The translations under genes and the position numbers were made by a program. The notes beneath the pieces were generated by a model. That model had not been told where the DNA came from. It worked only from the letters and a program-made list of their open reading frames with translations, and did no database searches. 56,042 bases of DNA. Origin: Eubacteriales bacterium (lineage in GTDB: Bacteria; Bacillota; Clostridia; Lachnospirales; Lachnospiraceae). Shown here one piece after another: positions 9,350 to 16,950 of the stretch. Each line of letters opens with the position of its first letter. Within the stretch, counting starts at the first letter, position 1. The stretch spans positions 3,364 to 59,405 of the forward strand of contig JAUNJF010000022.1 in the NCBI GenBank assembly GCA_030533405.1. Reading direction: 5' to 3'.

Positions 9350-10207
9350 TTATCTATTTACGCAAAATTCTTTATAAAATGCGTCGTAATTCTCGGTTTC
9401 ATAGCCGCGGCAAAATACTGCGTATTCTATCGTATCAAAATAATTCTGATACAAGTTCGTCACTTTATAAAATACCTCTGCAACAAGTTCTGGCGGATTA
9501 CAAAATGCGCCACAGCCAAAAGCACCAAGGATAATCACCTGCGCGCCATTTGCAATTGCGACTTCAAACATACGCGTAATTCTTGCATCTAATAATGCGC
9601 TAAGTGCTTCCTTATTTATTCCTCTCACGGATTCTCCACTATCCGGATTGTAGAGATTACTTGGATTTTCTCGAAGATTTGGAGCAGCACAGGTCAACAC
9701 ATCCACCTTGTACCAATCCTTTTCTTCCATTCGCTTTGGAACACTTTCATCTGTTTTTATTACATACACATCTGGTGTATAAATGCAATCATCATTATAC
9801 AATGCATTATGTAATGCTCTGTGTGGTTTGTAAAAATGTTCCCACATGTATGATGCATTCAAACACGGATACAAGGAACTGCATCTGCACAAACACTCCT
9901 CCTGCGCTGACGAACCATGTTTCACACCACCACCCGGATTCACGGACGATGCAAAATTTAATACACACACTTTCTTTCCTTGTCTTGCATATATCGAAGC
10001 TGCCTCAAAAGAACGTTTCTTACTAATGACAATCTGCGCAGCTTTTTCTCTTTTATTCTCAAACTGAAACTCATAAGCCTCATTTTGTAAGTATAACTTC
10101 TGGTTTTGAATGGACTTCTCAACCGCCTGTCTTAGCTTATCATTTTCTTTTAACCAATTCTCTGTATCCTCAAATACTTCTACATTTTTTTCTCTTCGAT
10201 CAAACAT
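9350..10207 (-). CDS. Bacterial-type poly(ADP-ribose) glycohydrolase (TIGR02452 family)
   Basis: A macro-like ADP-ribose hydrolase of the microbial PARG type. The signature GGG...QEE is present as NPGGGVKHGSSAQEECLCR (near residue 93), with the following CSSLYPCL and, later, ILGAFGCGAFCNPP, which form the ADP-ribose pocket in this family. Such enzymes remove ADP-ribose from proteins or nucleic acids. The first ATG (10216) overlaps the AAAGG ribosome site; the ATG at 10207 (MFDRREKN), 9 nt downstream, is the better start, giving 285 residues. The next two genes upstream encode a VWA protein and a macro-domain fusion, so the three may form one ADP-ribosylation-reversal pathway (inference). Confidence 0.92.
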   Translation of the reverse strand: MFDRREKNVEVFEDTENWLKENDKLRQAVEKSIQNQKLYLQNEAYEFQFENKREKAAQIVISKKRSFEAASIYARQGKKVCVLNFASSVNPGGGVKHGSSAQEECLCRCSSLYPCLNASYMWEHFYKPHRALHNALYNDDCIYTPDVYVIKTDESVPKRMEEKDWYKVDVLTCAAPNLRENPSNLYNPDSGESVRGINKEALSALLDARITRMFEVAIANGAQVIILGAFGCGAFCNPPELVAEVFYKVTNLYQNYFDTIEYAVFCRGYETENYDAFYKEFCVNR

Positions 10208-10311
10208 ATCTATCATCCTTTCATAGACCTGTTCCGCTCAAATGCTCTTTCGCCGTATTGATTCATATTTTATCATATACGGTATCAAAGAGCAAAATGA
10301 ACAACATCTAT

Positions 10312-10980
10312 TTATCTATTATTTCTCTCCTGATAATCTGCTTCAATGGCCATAGCACATTCACATAGTACCTGATCCATTTCCTCTACACTTCTACTTC
10401 TGCGCACCGCACTTACTGTTTCACTTAACACCTGATAATTATGCTGTGTGCCTGCCTCATCACATTTATAATTGATTGCACGATCCTTTCTGATTCCAAA
10501 TTGACTGCCCACATCCATCGCATCTATGTTAGCACCTAAAAACAGAAACTCCCAATCATATTTTTTCTGCTGACGTTCTACCATTTTCTTTACCTTTTGA
10601 TAGTTATAACGCTGACTGGAATTTTCCATACCATCCGTTGTAATAATAAATAATGTCTTTTCCGGACGATCTTCGTCTCTGGCATATTTATGCACATTTC
10701 CGATGTGATGAATTGCACCTCCGATTGCATCTAATAATGCAGTGCAGCCTCCCACATAATATTGCTTGTCATTTAGCGGCTCTACCTTTTTTACATCTAG
10801 TCTGTCATGCAAAACCTCCACCTGATCATCGAATAAAACAGTGGATATCATTGCCTCCCCCTCTTCTTTCTTTTGTTTTGCAAGCAATGCATTAAAACCG
10901 CCAATTGTGTCTGCCTCCAAACCCTCCATAGAACCACTTCTGTCCAAAATAAATACAACTTCTGTTAATCCTTTTTTCAT
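10312..10980 (-). CDS. von Willebrand factor A domain protein
   Basis: A compact 222-residue VWA protein without signal peptide, hence cytoplasmic. The metal-ion-dependent adhesion site is intact: DRSGSME (Asp13, Ser15, Ser17), Thr in GCTALLDA, and Asp in TTDGMENS. It ends soon after the VWA fold. Single-domain VWA proteins usually act as metal-dependent protein-binding adaptors, and here the neighbours on both sides handle ADP-ribose. AAAGGAGG stands 8 nt before ATG. A terminator separates it from the macro gene, so it is probably transcribed on its own or with the PARG gene. Confidence 0.9.
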   Translation of the reverse strand: MKKGLTEVVFILDRSGSMEGLEADTIGGFNALLAKQKKEEGEAMISTVLFDDQVEVLHDRLDVKKVEPLNDKQYYVGGCTALLDAIGGAIHHIGNVHKYARDEDRPEKTLFIITTDGMENSSQRYNYQKVKKMVERQQKKYDWEFLFLGANIDAMDVGSQFGIRKDRAINYKCDEAGTQHNYQVLSETVSAVRRSRSVEEMDQVLCECAMAIEADYQERNNR

Positions 10981-11020
10981 AATACATTCCTCCTTTACTG
11001 AATAACTGCATTATATAAAA

Positions 11021-11053
11021 AAGGATAAAAAAAGAAGTCGCCACAAGGGCGAC
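11021..11053 (-). terminator. Intrinsic terminator after the macro-domain gene
   Basis: On the minus strand the stem GTCGCC / GGCGAC (11053-11037, 5-nt loop) is followed by TTCTTTTTTTATCC. It lies 18 bp after the stop codon of the macro gene and 40 bp ahead of the VWA start codon. Confidence 0.85.
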
Positions 11054-11070
11054 AAGTCTTTTTTGACAAA

Positions 11071-12117
11071 CTATGTAATAATACATGGCAATCCATGTTC
11101 TTCTAACTGAATATCTAACTCAATCATGTCATAAAATTCATTCTCAATAAAATACGAAAAAATGATATCTGTTTTATCGCAAGGCGACAGCGCATAACCA
11201 GCTCTCGCGAGTAAGTCTTTTGTTTCATCTAGATTCAATTTGGCACCAATACACAAACAAAGTGCTGTCAGCTTTTGTGGATGATAATCTGGATTATTCT
11301 TAATCTTCGAAAATGCTTTTCGATCGACAATAGCGCGTTTGTAAACCTCTGCATTGGTCATTCCTTTTAATTCAATCAAATAAAGCAAATATTCCGAAAA
11401 CGTATCCGCAATATGTTCCATGCGCTCATCCAATGCGTTTTCCAAAGAATCCAGGAATGCGTCGTCACTTTCATAGCAAGCAATTGCCTCACAAACTTGT
11501 TCTTTGGGTGCTGGTGGTTCAAATAATCTTCTGAATACAGCATTTACTCCATCCCGTCCACTATATTCCTGAATCTCCTTCTCCTGCACATAATTCCGGT
11601 CTATATACTCTTCCAGATTCGGATAAATCTTAGCACCAATCTGCGTTGCCTTTTCATCAAACACAACCAAATAAATGAGCATATCATGTTGTATTAAAAA
11701 TGCACTAATCTCATCTATCGCAATTCGCATACCTTCTTCTTTCGGATATCCAAAACAGCCTGTTGAAATCAATGGAAACGCGATGGATTTTACATCATGC
11801 TCCACAGCCAGCTGCAAGCTTTTTTGATAACAGGAACGCAACTTGTTTTCTTCATCCTGCGAACCATCAATAAACATCGGACTTGTTGCATGAATAATGT
11901 ACTTCGCTGACAAATGAAACCCTGGCGTAATAAATGCTTCTCCATGTTCCACAAATCCAATATGTTCTTTTCGATAAGCAAGCAACTCATCATATCCCGC
12001 TGCCTCGTATATTGCTGTATCACAACCACTTCCTACTTTGGGACGACAATTTGCTGTGTTCACAATTGCATCCGTATTCATTTTTGTAATATCATTTCTA
12101 ACTATTTTTAAGGGCAT
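11071..12117 (-). CDS. Macro domain fused to a C-terminal helical HTH-like domain
   Basis: Residues 1 to about 170 form a macro domain: NTANCRPKVGSGCDTAI for the ADP-ribose loop, GEAFITPGF, and SIAFPLISTGCFGYP for the second loop. Such domains bind ADP-ribose and often remove mono-ADP-ribose or deacetylate O-acetyl-ADP-ribose. After a linker, residues about 235-348 form a helical module (EYLLYLIELKGMTNAEVY, SKIKNNPDYHPQKLTALCL, NLDETKDLLARAGYALS) that resembles XRE-like helix-turn-helix folds. The fusion suggests ADP-ribose-responsive binding to DNA or a partner; that is inference. AAAAGGAG lies 7 nt before ATG. Confidence 0.87.
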   Translation of the reverse strand: MPLKIVRNDITKMNTDAIVNTANCRPKVGSGCDTAIYEAAGYDELLAYRKEHIGFVEHGEAFITPGFHLSAKYIIHATSPMFIDGSQDEENKLRSCYQKSLQLAVEHDVKSIAFPLISTGCFGYPKEEGMRIAIDEISAFLIQHDMLIYLVVFDEKATQIGAKIYPNLEEYIDRNYVQEKEIQEYSGRDGVNAVFRRLFEPPAPKEQVCEAIACYESDDAFLDSLENALDERMEHIADTFSEYLLYLIELKGMTNAEVYKRAIVDRKAFSKIKNNPDYHPQKLTALCLCIGAKLNLDETKDLLARAGYALSPCDKTDIIFSYFIENEFYDMIELDIQLEEHGLPCIIT

Positions 12118-12148
12118 TTGCTTCTCCTTTTTTTCGACAAATTTATTT

Positions 12149-14368
12149 TTAAACCAGTATCTTATTCTCTGGCAAATATGCCTTAATTGTTTTCTCTAGC
12201 AATTTCCCTTCGACCGGCTTTGAAATGTAATCGTCAAATCCCTCATTTAAATACATCTCTCGCATTCCTGCCACAGCATTGGCAGTCAGTACAATAATCG
12301 GTGTGTTCGCATTTAACGCACACTCCTCTTTGATGTACTTCATACACGAAATTCCATCCATATCTGGCATCATATGATCCATTAAAATGATATCATATTG
12401 CTGCTCTTTGCACCTTCGCAATGCCACCTCACCACCATTTACAAGTTCAACCTGTGCCTGCGTTTCTTTTAACAGTTCCTTAATGACAAGCAGATTCATT
12501 TCCACATCATCTACCGCTAAAATCTTCGCATTTGGTGCAGTAAACTTCTGTACGTAATCTGTTTTGCTAGATTTTATTTGCTCTACACGTTTCTCAAAAT
12601 CACCGATTGGTATGCTATTTTCAATGCGCTGAGGTATGCGCACAACAAACTTAGAACCAACACCATAAATACTTTCTACCTGTACATCTCCATCCATCAG
12701 GTCAAGCAATGATTTGGTAATAGACAAACCAAGACCTGTTCCTTCGATTGTTTGATTCTTCACTTGATCTAATCGAGTAAAGGTTGAAAACAGGTGAGCC
12801 ATATCCACATTTTTCATACCGCGTCCGGAATCTCTTACGGACATAATCAAATTCACATGCTCGTCATCAACCTTCTCGTAATCGCATTCCCACAACACAA
12901 AACCCTCATCGGTATATTTCACAGCATTCATCAAAATATTAACTACAATCTGCTTGATTCGAATCTCATCTCCTTCCATACGCGAAGGAACCGAAGGATT
13001 CACCTTCACCTCAAGCTTGAGTCCCTTATCCTTTGCCTGTTGCGAAGTAATAACATACAAATCATTCAGCATACTGGACGTATCATAAACACCCATACGA
13101 AGATCCATGCTACCCGATTCAATTTTTGAAAAATCCAAAACATCATTGACTAAAGACAACAACAAACGTGTCGCACTCTGAATGTTTGTAGCATAAGAAA
13201 TCGTCTGCTGTTCTTTACTCTCTCGAAGAATCATCTCATTCATACCAAGAACGGAATTAATTGGAGTACGAATTTCATGCGACATCGAAACAAGAAAATG
13301 ATCTTTTGCCGCATTTGCCTTTTGCAGTTCTTCAAGCATATAAAGCTCTTTGGTCATATCGTATACTAATAAAATATAACAATATGGTTCATGAAAGCGA
13401 TCGATCACTGCAGAAAGTCTTCCATTACATTCCACTCCTGTGTTATGTGTTTTTAAATAAATAACATCTTTATTTTCCTCTGAAATCTGTTCAAAAAAAC
13501 GATCTGCCTGTTGTGTTGTCACATCAAAAACATCTGTAACATGTTTTCCTATATGCTCCTGACATTCCGTAATTTTCTTGCTATACGAGTTTGCATAAAC
13601 AATTTCTCGTTTATCATTAAACACAAAAATACCGGCATTAATGGAATCATAGATTTGCTCAAACAGATTGGCTACAGATACATCAAATGCACTGAATCTT
13701 ATTGTTCCAATCCAGATAATCACCGCACAGATCAGCGCGCCAAAGCCCGATGTTGGCAATGCATACCCTGATACAAAAAATGTATCCAGTGAGCTTGCAC
13801 CTAACAGCATGAGATTTGCAATATAAAAGCACACCATAAAACTCTTTTGTCTTTTATAGCGATATGCCTTAAATCCACACACACCCATAATCGCCATCGT
13901 AACAACTAACAAAACGACAGTAGTATTATGAATGTTTCTCTCGATACAATCATTTGCAATCCATGTCATATAGCCATCTAATTTTACAAAAGAATCCACA
14001 CCATCCTGCGTAAAAATAACCCAATCCAACGCCAGTAAAATAGCTACAATATAATTCATAATTTTTACAAGTTTCGCATTCAACTGTGCAATCTTAGAAA
14101 CAATATAAAAATCTATCATCAAGAACACATCAACCGATAATGCTCCCACCTTACGTATACTTTCTACTTGTGCAACGCTATCCGCAAATCCAATCCGTCC
14201 ATAACAAAATGCCCAGACACATGCTGCCGTTGAATACATTAACAACGCCAAACGCATTGAACCAGCGCTCTTTTCTCGCCTATAAAAACCAATTCCCATC
14301 ATTAACACAATTCCTGAAAAGAAAATCAGAGCTGTGCTAATCTCTTTTCCCATCATCTGTATTTCCAT
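12149..14368 (-). CDS. Hybrid sensor histidine kinase with C-terminal receiver
   Basis: Domains in order, 739 residues: a seven-helix membrane sensor (1-225), a PAS-like domain (240-345), HisKA with phospho-acceptor His364 in SMSHEIRTP, HATPase with Asn481 (NAVKYT), G-boxes DSGRGMK and GTGLGLS, and a receiver domain (615-735) with Asp664 in ILMDHMMPDMDG and Lys in YISKPV. A hybrid kinase needs an HPt protein to pass phosphate on, and one is encoded two genes upstream. Its start lies 14 bp after the HD-GYP gene stop, so it is the last gene of that operon. The signal sensed is unknown. Confidence 0.95.
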   Translation of the reverse strand: MEIQMMGKEISTALIFFSGIVLMMGIGFYRREKSAGSMRLALLMYSTAACVWAFCYGRIGFADSVAQVESIRKVGALSVDVFLMIDFYIVSKIAQLNAKLVKIMNYIVAILLALDWVIFTQDGVDSFVKLDGYMTWIANDCIERNIHNTTVVLLVVTMAIMGVCGFKAYRYKRQKSFMVCFYIANLMLLGASSLDTFFVSGYALPTSGFGALICAVIIWIGTIRFSAFDVSVANLFEQIYDSINAGIFVFNDKREIVYANSYSKKITECQEHIGKHVTDVFDVTTQQADRFFEQISEENKDVIYLKTHNTGVECNGRLSAVIDRFHEPYCYILLVYDMTKELYMLEELQKANAAKDHFLVSMSHEIRTPINSVLGMNEMILRESKEQQTISYATNIQSATRLLLSLVNDVLDFSKIESGSMDLRMGVYDTSSMLNDLYVITSQQAKDKGLKLEVKVNPSVPSRMEGDEIRIKQIVVNILMNAVKYTDEGFVLWECDYEKVDDEHVNLIMSVRDSGRGMKNVDMAHLFSTFTRLDQVKNQTIEGTGLGLSITKSLLDLMDGDVQVESIYGVGSKFVVRIPQRIENSIPIGDFEKRVEQIKSSKTDYVQKFTAPNAKILAVDDVEMNLLVIKELLKETQAQVELVNGGEVALRRCKEQQYDIILMDHMMPDMDGISCMKYIKEECALNANTPIIVLTANAVAGMREMYLNEGFDDYISKPVEGKLLEKTIKAYLPENKILV

Positions 14369-14382
14369 AATTCATCACTACC

Positions 14383-15840
14383 TTATATACTTTGTCCAAT
14401 TTCATAAGATGGTTTAATCTCCGCATACAAACAGTTTTTATAATAGCCACTAAAAATACGCTCTACCACCATGCTAATATATTTCTCATCCGCTTCTGTC
14501 AACACCACTATGTGTTGCGAATTGGATATACGACTCGTTAAATCTGTGCTTCGCAAACATTGCACAATACTATATTCCATCGCATCCATTGCACGTTGTA
14601 AATGTTTCTCATCTACAGTTCCTTTACCCGATGAAAGAGAAATTAATATTGTCACAAAGGACATTCCATGTCTGAGATTATTATTTTTCAGATAAGCATA
14701 CAGCTTCACAAGCTCGTCATGTTTTAACATGATAGCCCCATTGGTATTTCCTGCGTCTGTAATCTCTGCTATATAATCAGACAAATCTACCACATTTGCC
14801 TGCTGTGACGCCTCTTCATTTATCGCATCAAACTGACCAGCTTCAAATAATTCCAAAAATACATCCACAAGTTCAGGATCAAATTGTGTGCCACGCCCTT
14901 TTTCAAATTCGTGTCGGATAATCTCTTTTGATAACGCCTTACGATACACACGATCAGAAGACATCGCATCATAGGAATCCGCAATGCCTACCACTCTTGC
15001 CTCTAACTCGATTTCTTCTCCAGCTAATTGATCCGGATATCCCTTCCCATCATAGCGCTCATGATGATGTCTCGCCACTTTGGAAATTTTATCCAGTCTT
15101 GAAATTCCCTGCAAAATGGAATAACCATACACAGTATGACTTTTGATAATCTCAAATTCATCATCCTCAAGGCGTCCTGGTTTATTCAGTACTCTGTCTG
15201 GAATAGATATTTTTCCAACATCATGTAACAACGCCATCATACGAAGGTTTTCCACTCGATTTTCGTCCCAACCCAATCGTTTTGCAAGCATCACTGAATA
15301 CTCTGCTACACGTGAAGAATGACCTTTTGTATACATATCCTTTGTATCGATTGTTGCAGCCAATGTCTGAATAATCTCAAAAGATAACGTATCCAGCTCC
15401 TTACGTTTTTCGTCAACCTTTCTTGTCTGATGTTCCACCTGATGCTCCAAAGAATTACGAAGTTTTGCACTTTCTATGCTTCGCTTCACACGTTTTAAAA
15501 CAATACTGCTGACAAATGGTTTTCGAATAAAATCATCTGCGCCCATATCAAATCCCTTTATCTCTGCCGAAATATCATCTTCTGCAGTAAGAAAAATAAT
15601 AGGAACCGTTGCACCATTTGGCAGTTCGCGAATTCTTTGAAATGTCTCAAATCCATCAATTCCTGGCATATTAATATCTAACAACACCAAATCCGGAACA
15701 TTGTTTTCGATATATTTAATTGCCTGTTCTCCCGACAAAGCCGCTGCGATTTTATATTGTTCCGCAACAAGAATCTCCTGCGCCTTTTTTAAATTCATAC
15801 GGTCATCGTCAACCAATAAAATTAATGATTGCCTATCCAT
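14383..15840 (-). CDS. Response regulator with HD-GYP c-di-GMP phosphodiesterase domain
   Basis: The receiver domain (1-120) has phospho-acceptor Asp55 in LVLLDINMPG. A coiled linker leads to an HD-GYP domain (about 150-340) with the catalytic pair in LLHDVGKISIPD and the signature HHHERYDGKGYP. HD-GYP enzymes hydrolyse cyclic di-GMP, so the relay probably adjusts motility or surface behaviour. The ~145 C-terminal residues (ISLSSGKGTVDEKH region) look like a degenerate GGDEF-type fold, which is tentative. The in-frame TTG at 15849 abuts GAGGAG; the ATG at 15840, 9 nt beyond that site, is preferred (485 residues). It sits between the HPt gene (27 bp) and the hybrid kinase gene. Confidence 0.93.
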   Translation of the reverse strand: MDRQSLILLVDDDRMNLKKAQEILVAEQYKIAAALSGEQAIKYIENNVPDLVLLDINMPGIDGFETFQRIRELPNGATVPIIFLTAEDDISAEIKGFDMGADDFIRKPFVSSIVLKRVKRSIESAKLRNSLEHQVEHQTRKVDEKRKELDTLSFEIIQTLAATIDTKDMYTKGHSSRVAEYSVMLAKRLGWDENRVENLRMMALLHDVGKISIPDRVLNKPGRLEDDEFEIIKSHTVYGYSILQGISRLDKISKVARHHHERYDGKGYPDQLAGEEIELEARVVGIADSYDAMSSDRVYRKALSKEIIRHEFEKGRGTQFDPELVDVFLELFEAGQFDAINEEASQQANVVDLSDYIAEITDAGNTNGAIMLKHDELVKLYAYLKNNNLRHGMSFVTILISLSSGKGTVDEKHLQRAMDAMEYSIVQCLRSTDLTSRISNSQHIVVLTEADEKYISMVVERIFSGYYKNCLYAEIKPSYEIGQSI

Positions 15841-15867
15841 TTCACACAACTCCTCGTTTCCATTTAT

Positions 15868-16938
15868 CTATAGTGTATTTAGCAAATCCTGCGCTTCCAA
15901 ATAATTTAAATTATCCAACGCTTTTTGAATCTCTGAAAGAATACCAGGATTACCGTCTTCCAGTTTCATTTCTTCCAGTAACCGTAGAGCTTCCTCCTGA
16001 TCAAAATTATCAATTGCCTCTGCAAGTCTATCTTTTAATGTGTTACCCATTTTGTCAATCACAATATCATTTGCATCTAAATAGTCTTGAATATGCGCCA
16101 GTGTCTCCGATAACAACTGAATCAGCTTGTCATTGTTCGCAACAATTCGCTCATACTCACTATCCTTCGCTGCAAACTCCATCTCCTTCGCCGCATCCCC
16201 TAAATCATTGGCGCCAATCGAATAAGAACCTGATTTCACAGAGTGTACTTTTATTTGATAATTACCCCAATCCTCATTTTGCACCATGTTTTTCAAATCA
16301 TCTATAAAGCCTGCACCACTCTTCACAAATTCAACCAAAATCTTTTGATAGAATTCTTTGTTATTGCCGACAAATGCCATACCTCTTTCCATGTCAATTC
16401 CAGCAATATCATCATTTGGATTGTGTACGTCTTCCTCAACAGCCTCCACAGCCTGCTCTAGCAACACCTCCATAAAGTTGCCTTCACCAATCGTTTCCTC
16501 TGTGGATACTTTATGTTTTACCTGAAAACTGACACTTGCCCCGAGTTGTTCAATATTTGTAATAGACAATGTCGCCCCAAGCTGTTTCAACAATGTCTCC
16601 ACTCGTTCTTTCCACTCAGGCGTTATCTCATAGCTTTCTCCTGTATCTAAAACTTCATATCGAACATCAATGGTATCGCCAACCGCGAACGAATTCATTG
16701 ATAATAAATCCTCTTTTGCATAGGTAATTGCGAGCAAAACCTTTCCACGCATCGTATGTGAAAATGATTCCTTAAGGAATGTCTTTAGGACCAATCCAAG
16801 CACCTGACGATTGCCCTCTATCACATTTGGCAGACCGGAATCCGCCATTACCCGGAATATCAGTTTTTTCTCCTGCGCAGCATTCACATATGATTCGAAT
16901 GCTTCATTCAACAAATCTTTTAATACTATCTGATCCAA
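15868..16938 (-). CDS. HPt phosphotransfer protein with degenerate ATPase-like N-terminus
   Basis: The C-terminal half contains an HPt four-helix domain (about 185-290) with the phospho-accepting histidine in IKVHSVKSGSYSIGA (His235 counted from the GTG at 16947). Residues 1-150 resemble a histidine-kinase ATP-binding fold (a late-strand segment like GATLSITNIEQLGASVSFQ) but lack N and G boxes, so the domain should not hydrolyse ATP. The tail is acidic and repetitive. The protein would shuttle phosphate between the hybrid kinase receiver and the HD-GYP regulator. AGAAGG lies 8 nt before TTG at 16938, which is a better start than the GTG at 16947 that overlaps it. The upstream gene ends at 16951. 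Confidence 0.83.
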   Translation of the reverse strand: MDQIVLKDLLNEAFESYVNAAQEKKLIFRVMADSGLPNVIEGNRQVLGLVLKTFLKESFSHTMRGKVLLAITYAKEDLLSMNSFAVGDTIDVRYEVLDTGESYEITPEWKERVETLLKQLGATLSITNIEQLGASVSFQVKHKVSTEETIGEGNFMEVLLEQAVEAVEEDVHNPNDDIAGIDMERGMAFVGNNKEFYQKILVEFVKSGAGFIDDLKNMVQNEDWGNYQIKVHSVKSGSYSIGANDLGDAAKEMEFAAKDSEYERIVANNDKLIQLLSETLAHIQDYLDANDIVIDKMGNTLKDRLAEAIDNFDQEEALRLLEEMKLEDGNPGILSEIQKALDNLNYLEAQDLLNTL

Positions 16939-16950
16939 ATTTGTCACCTT

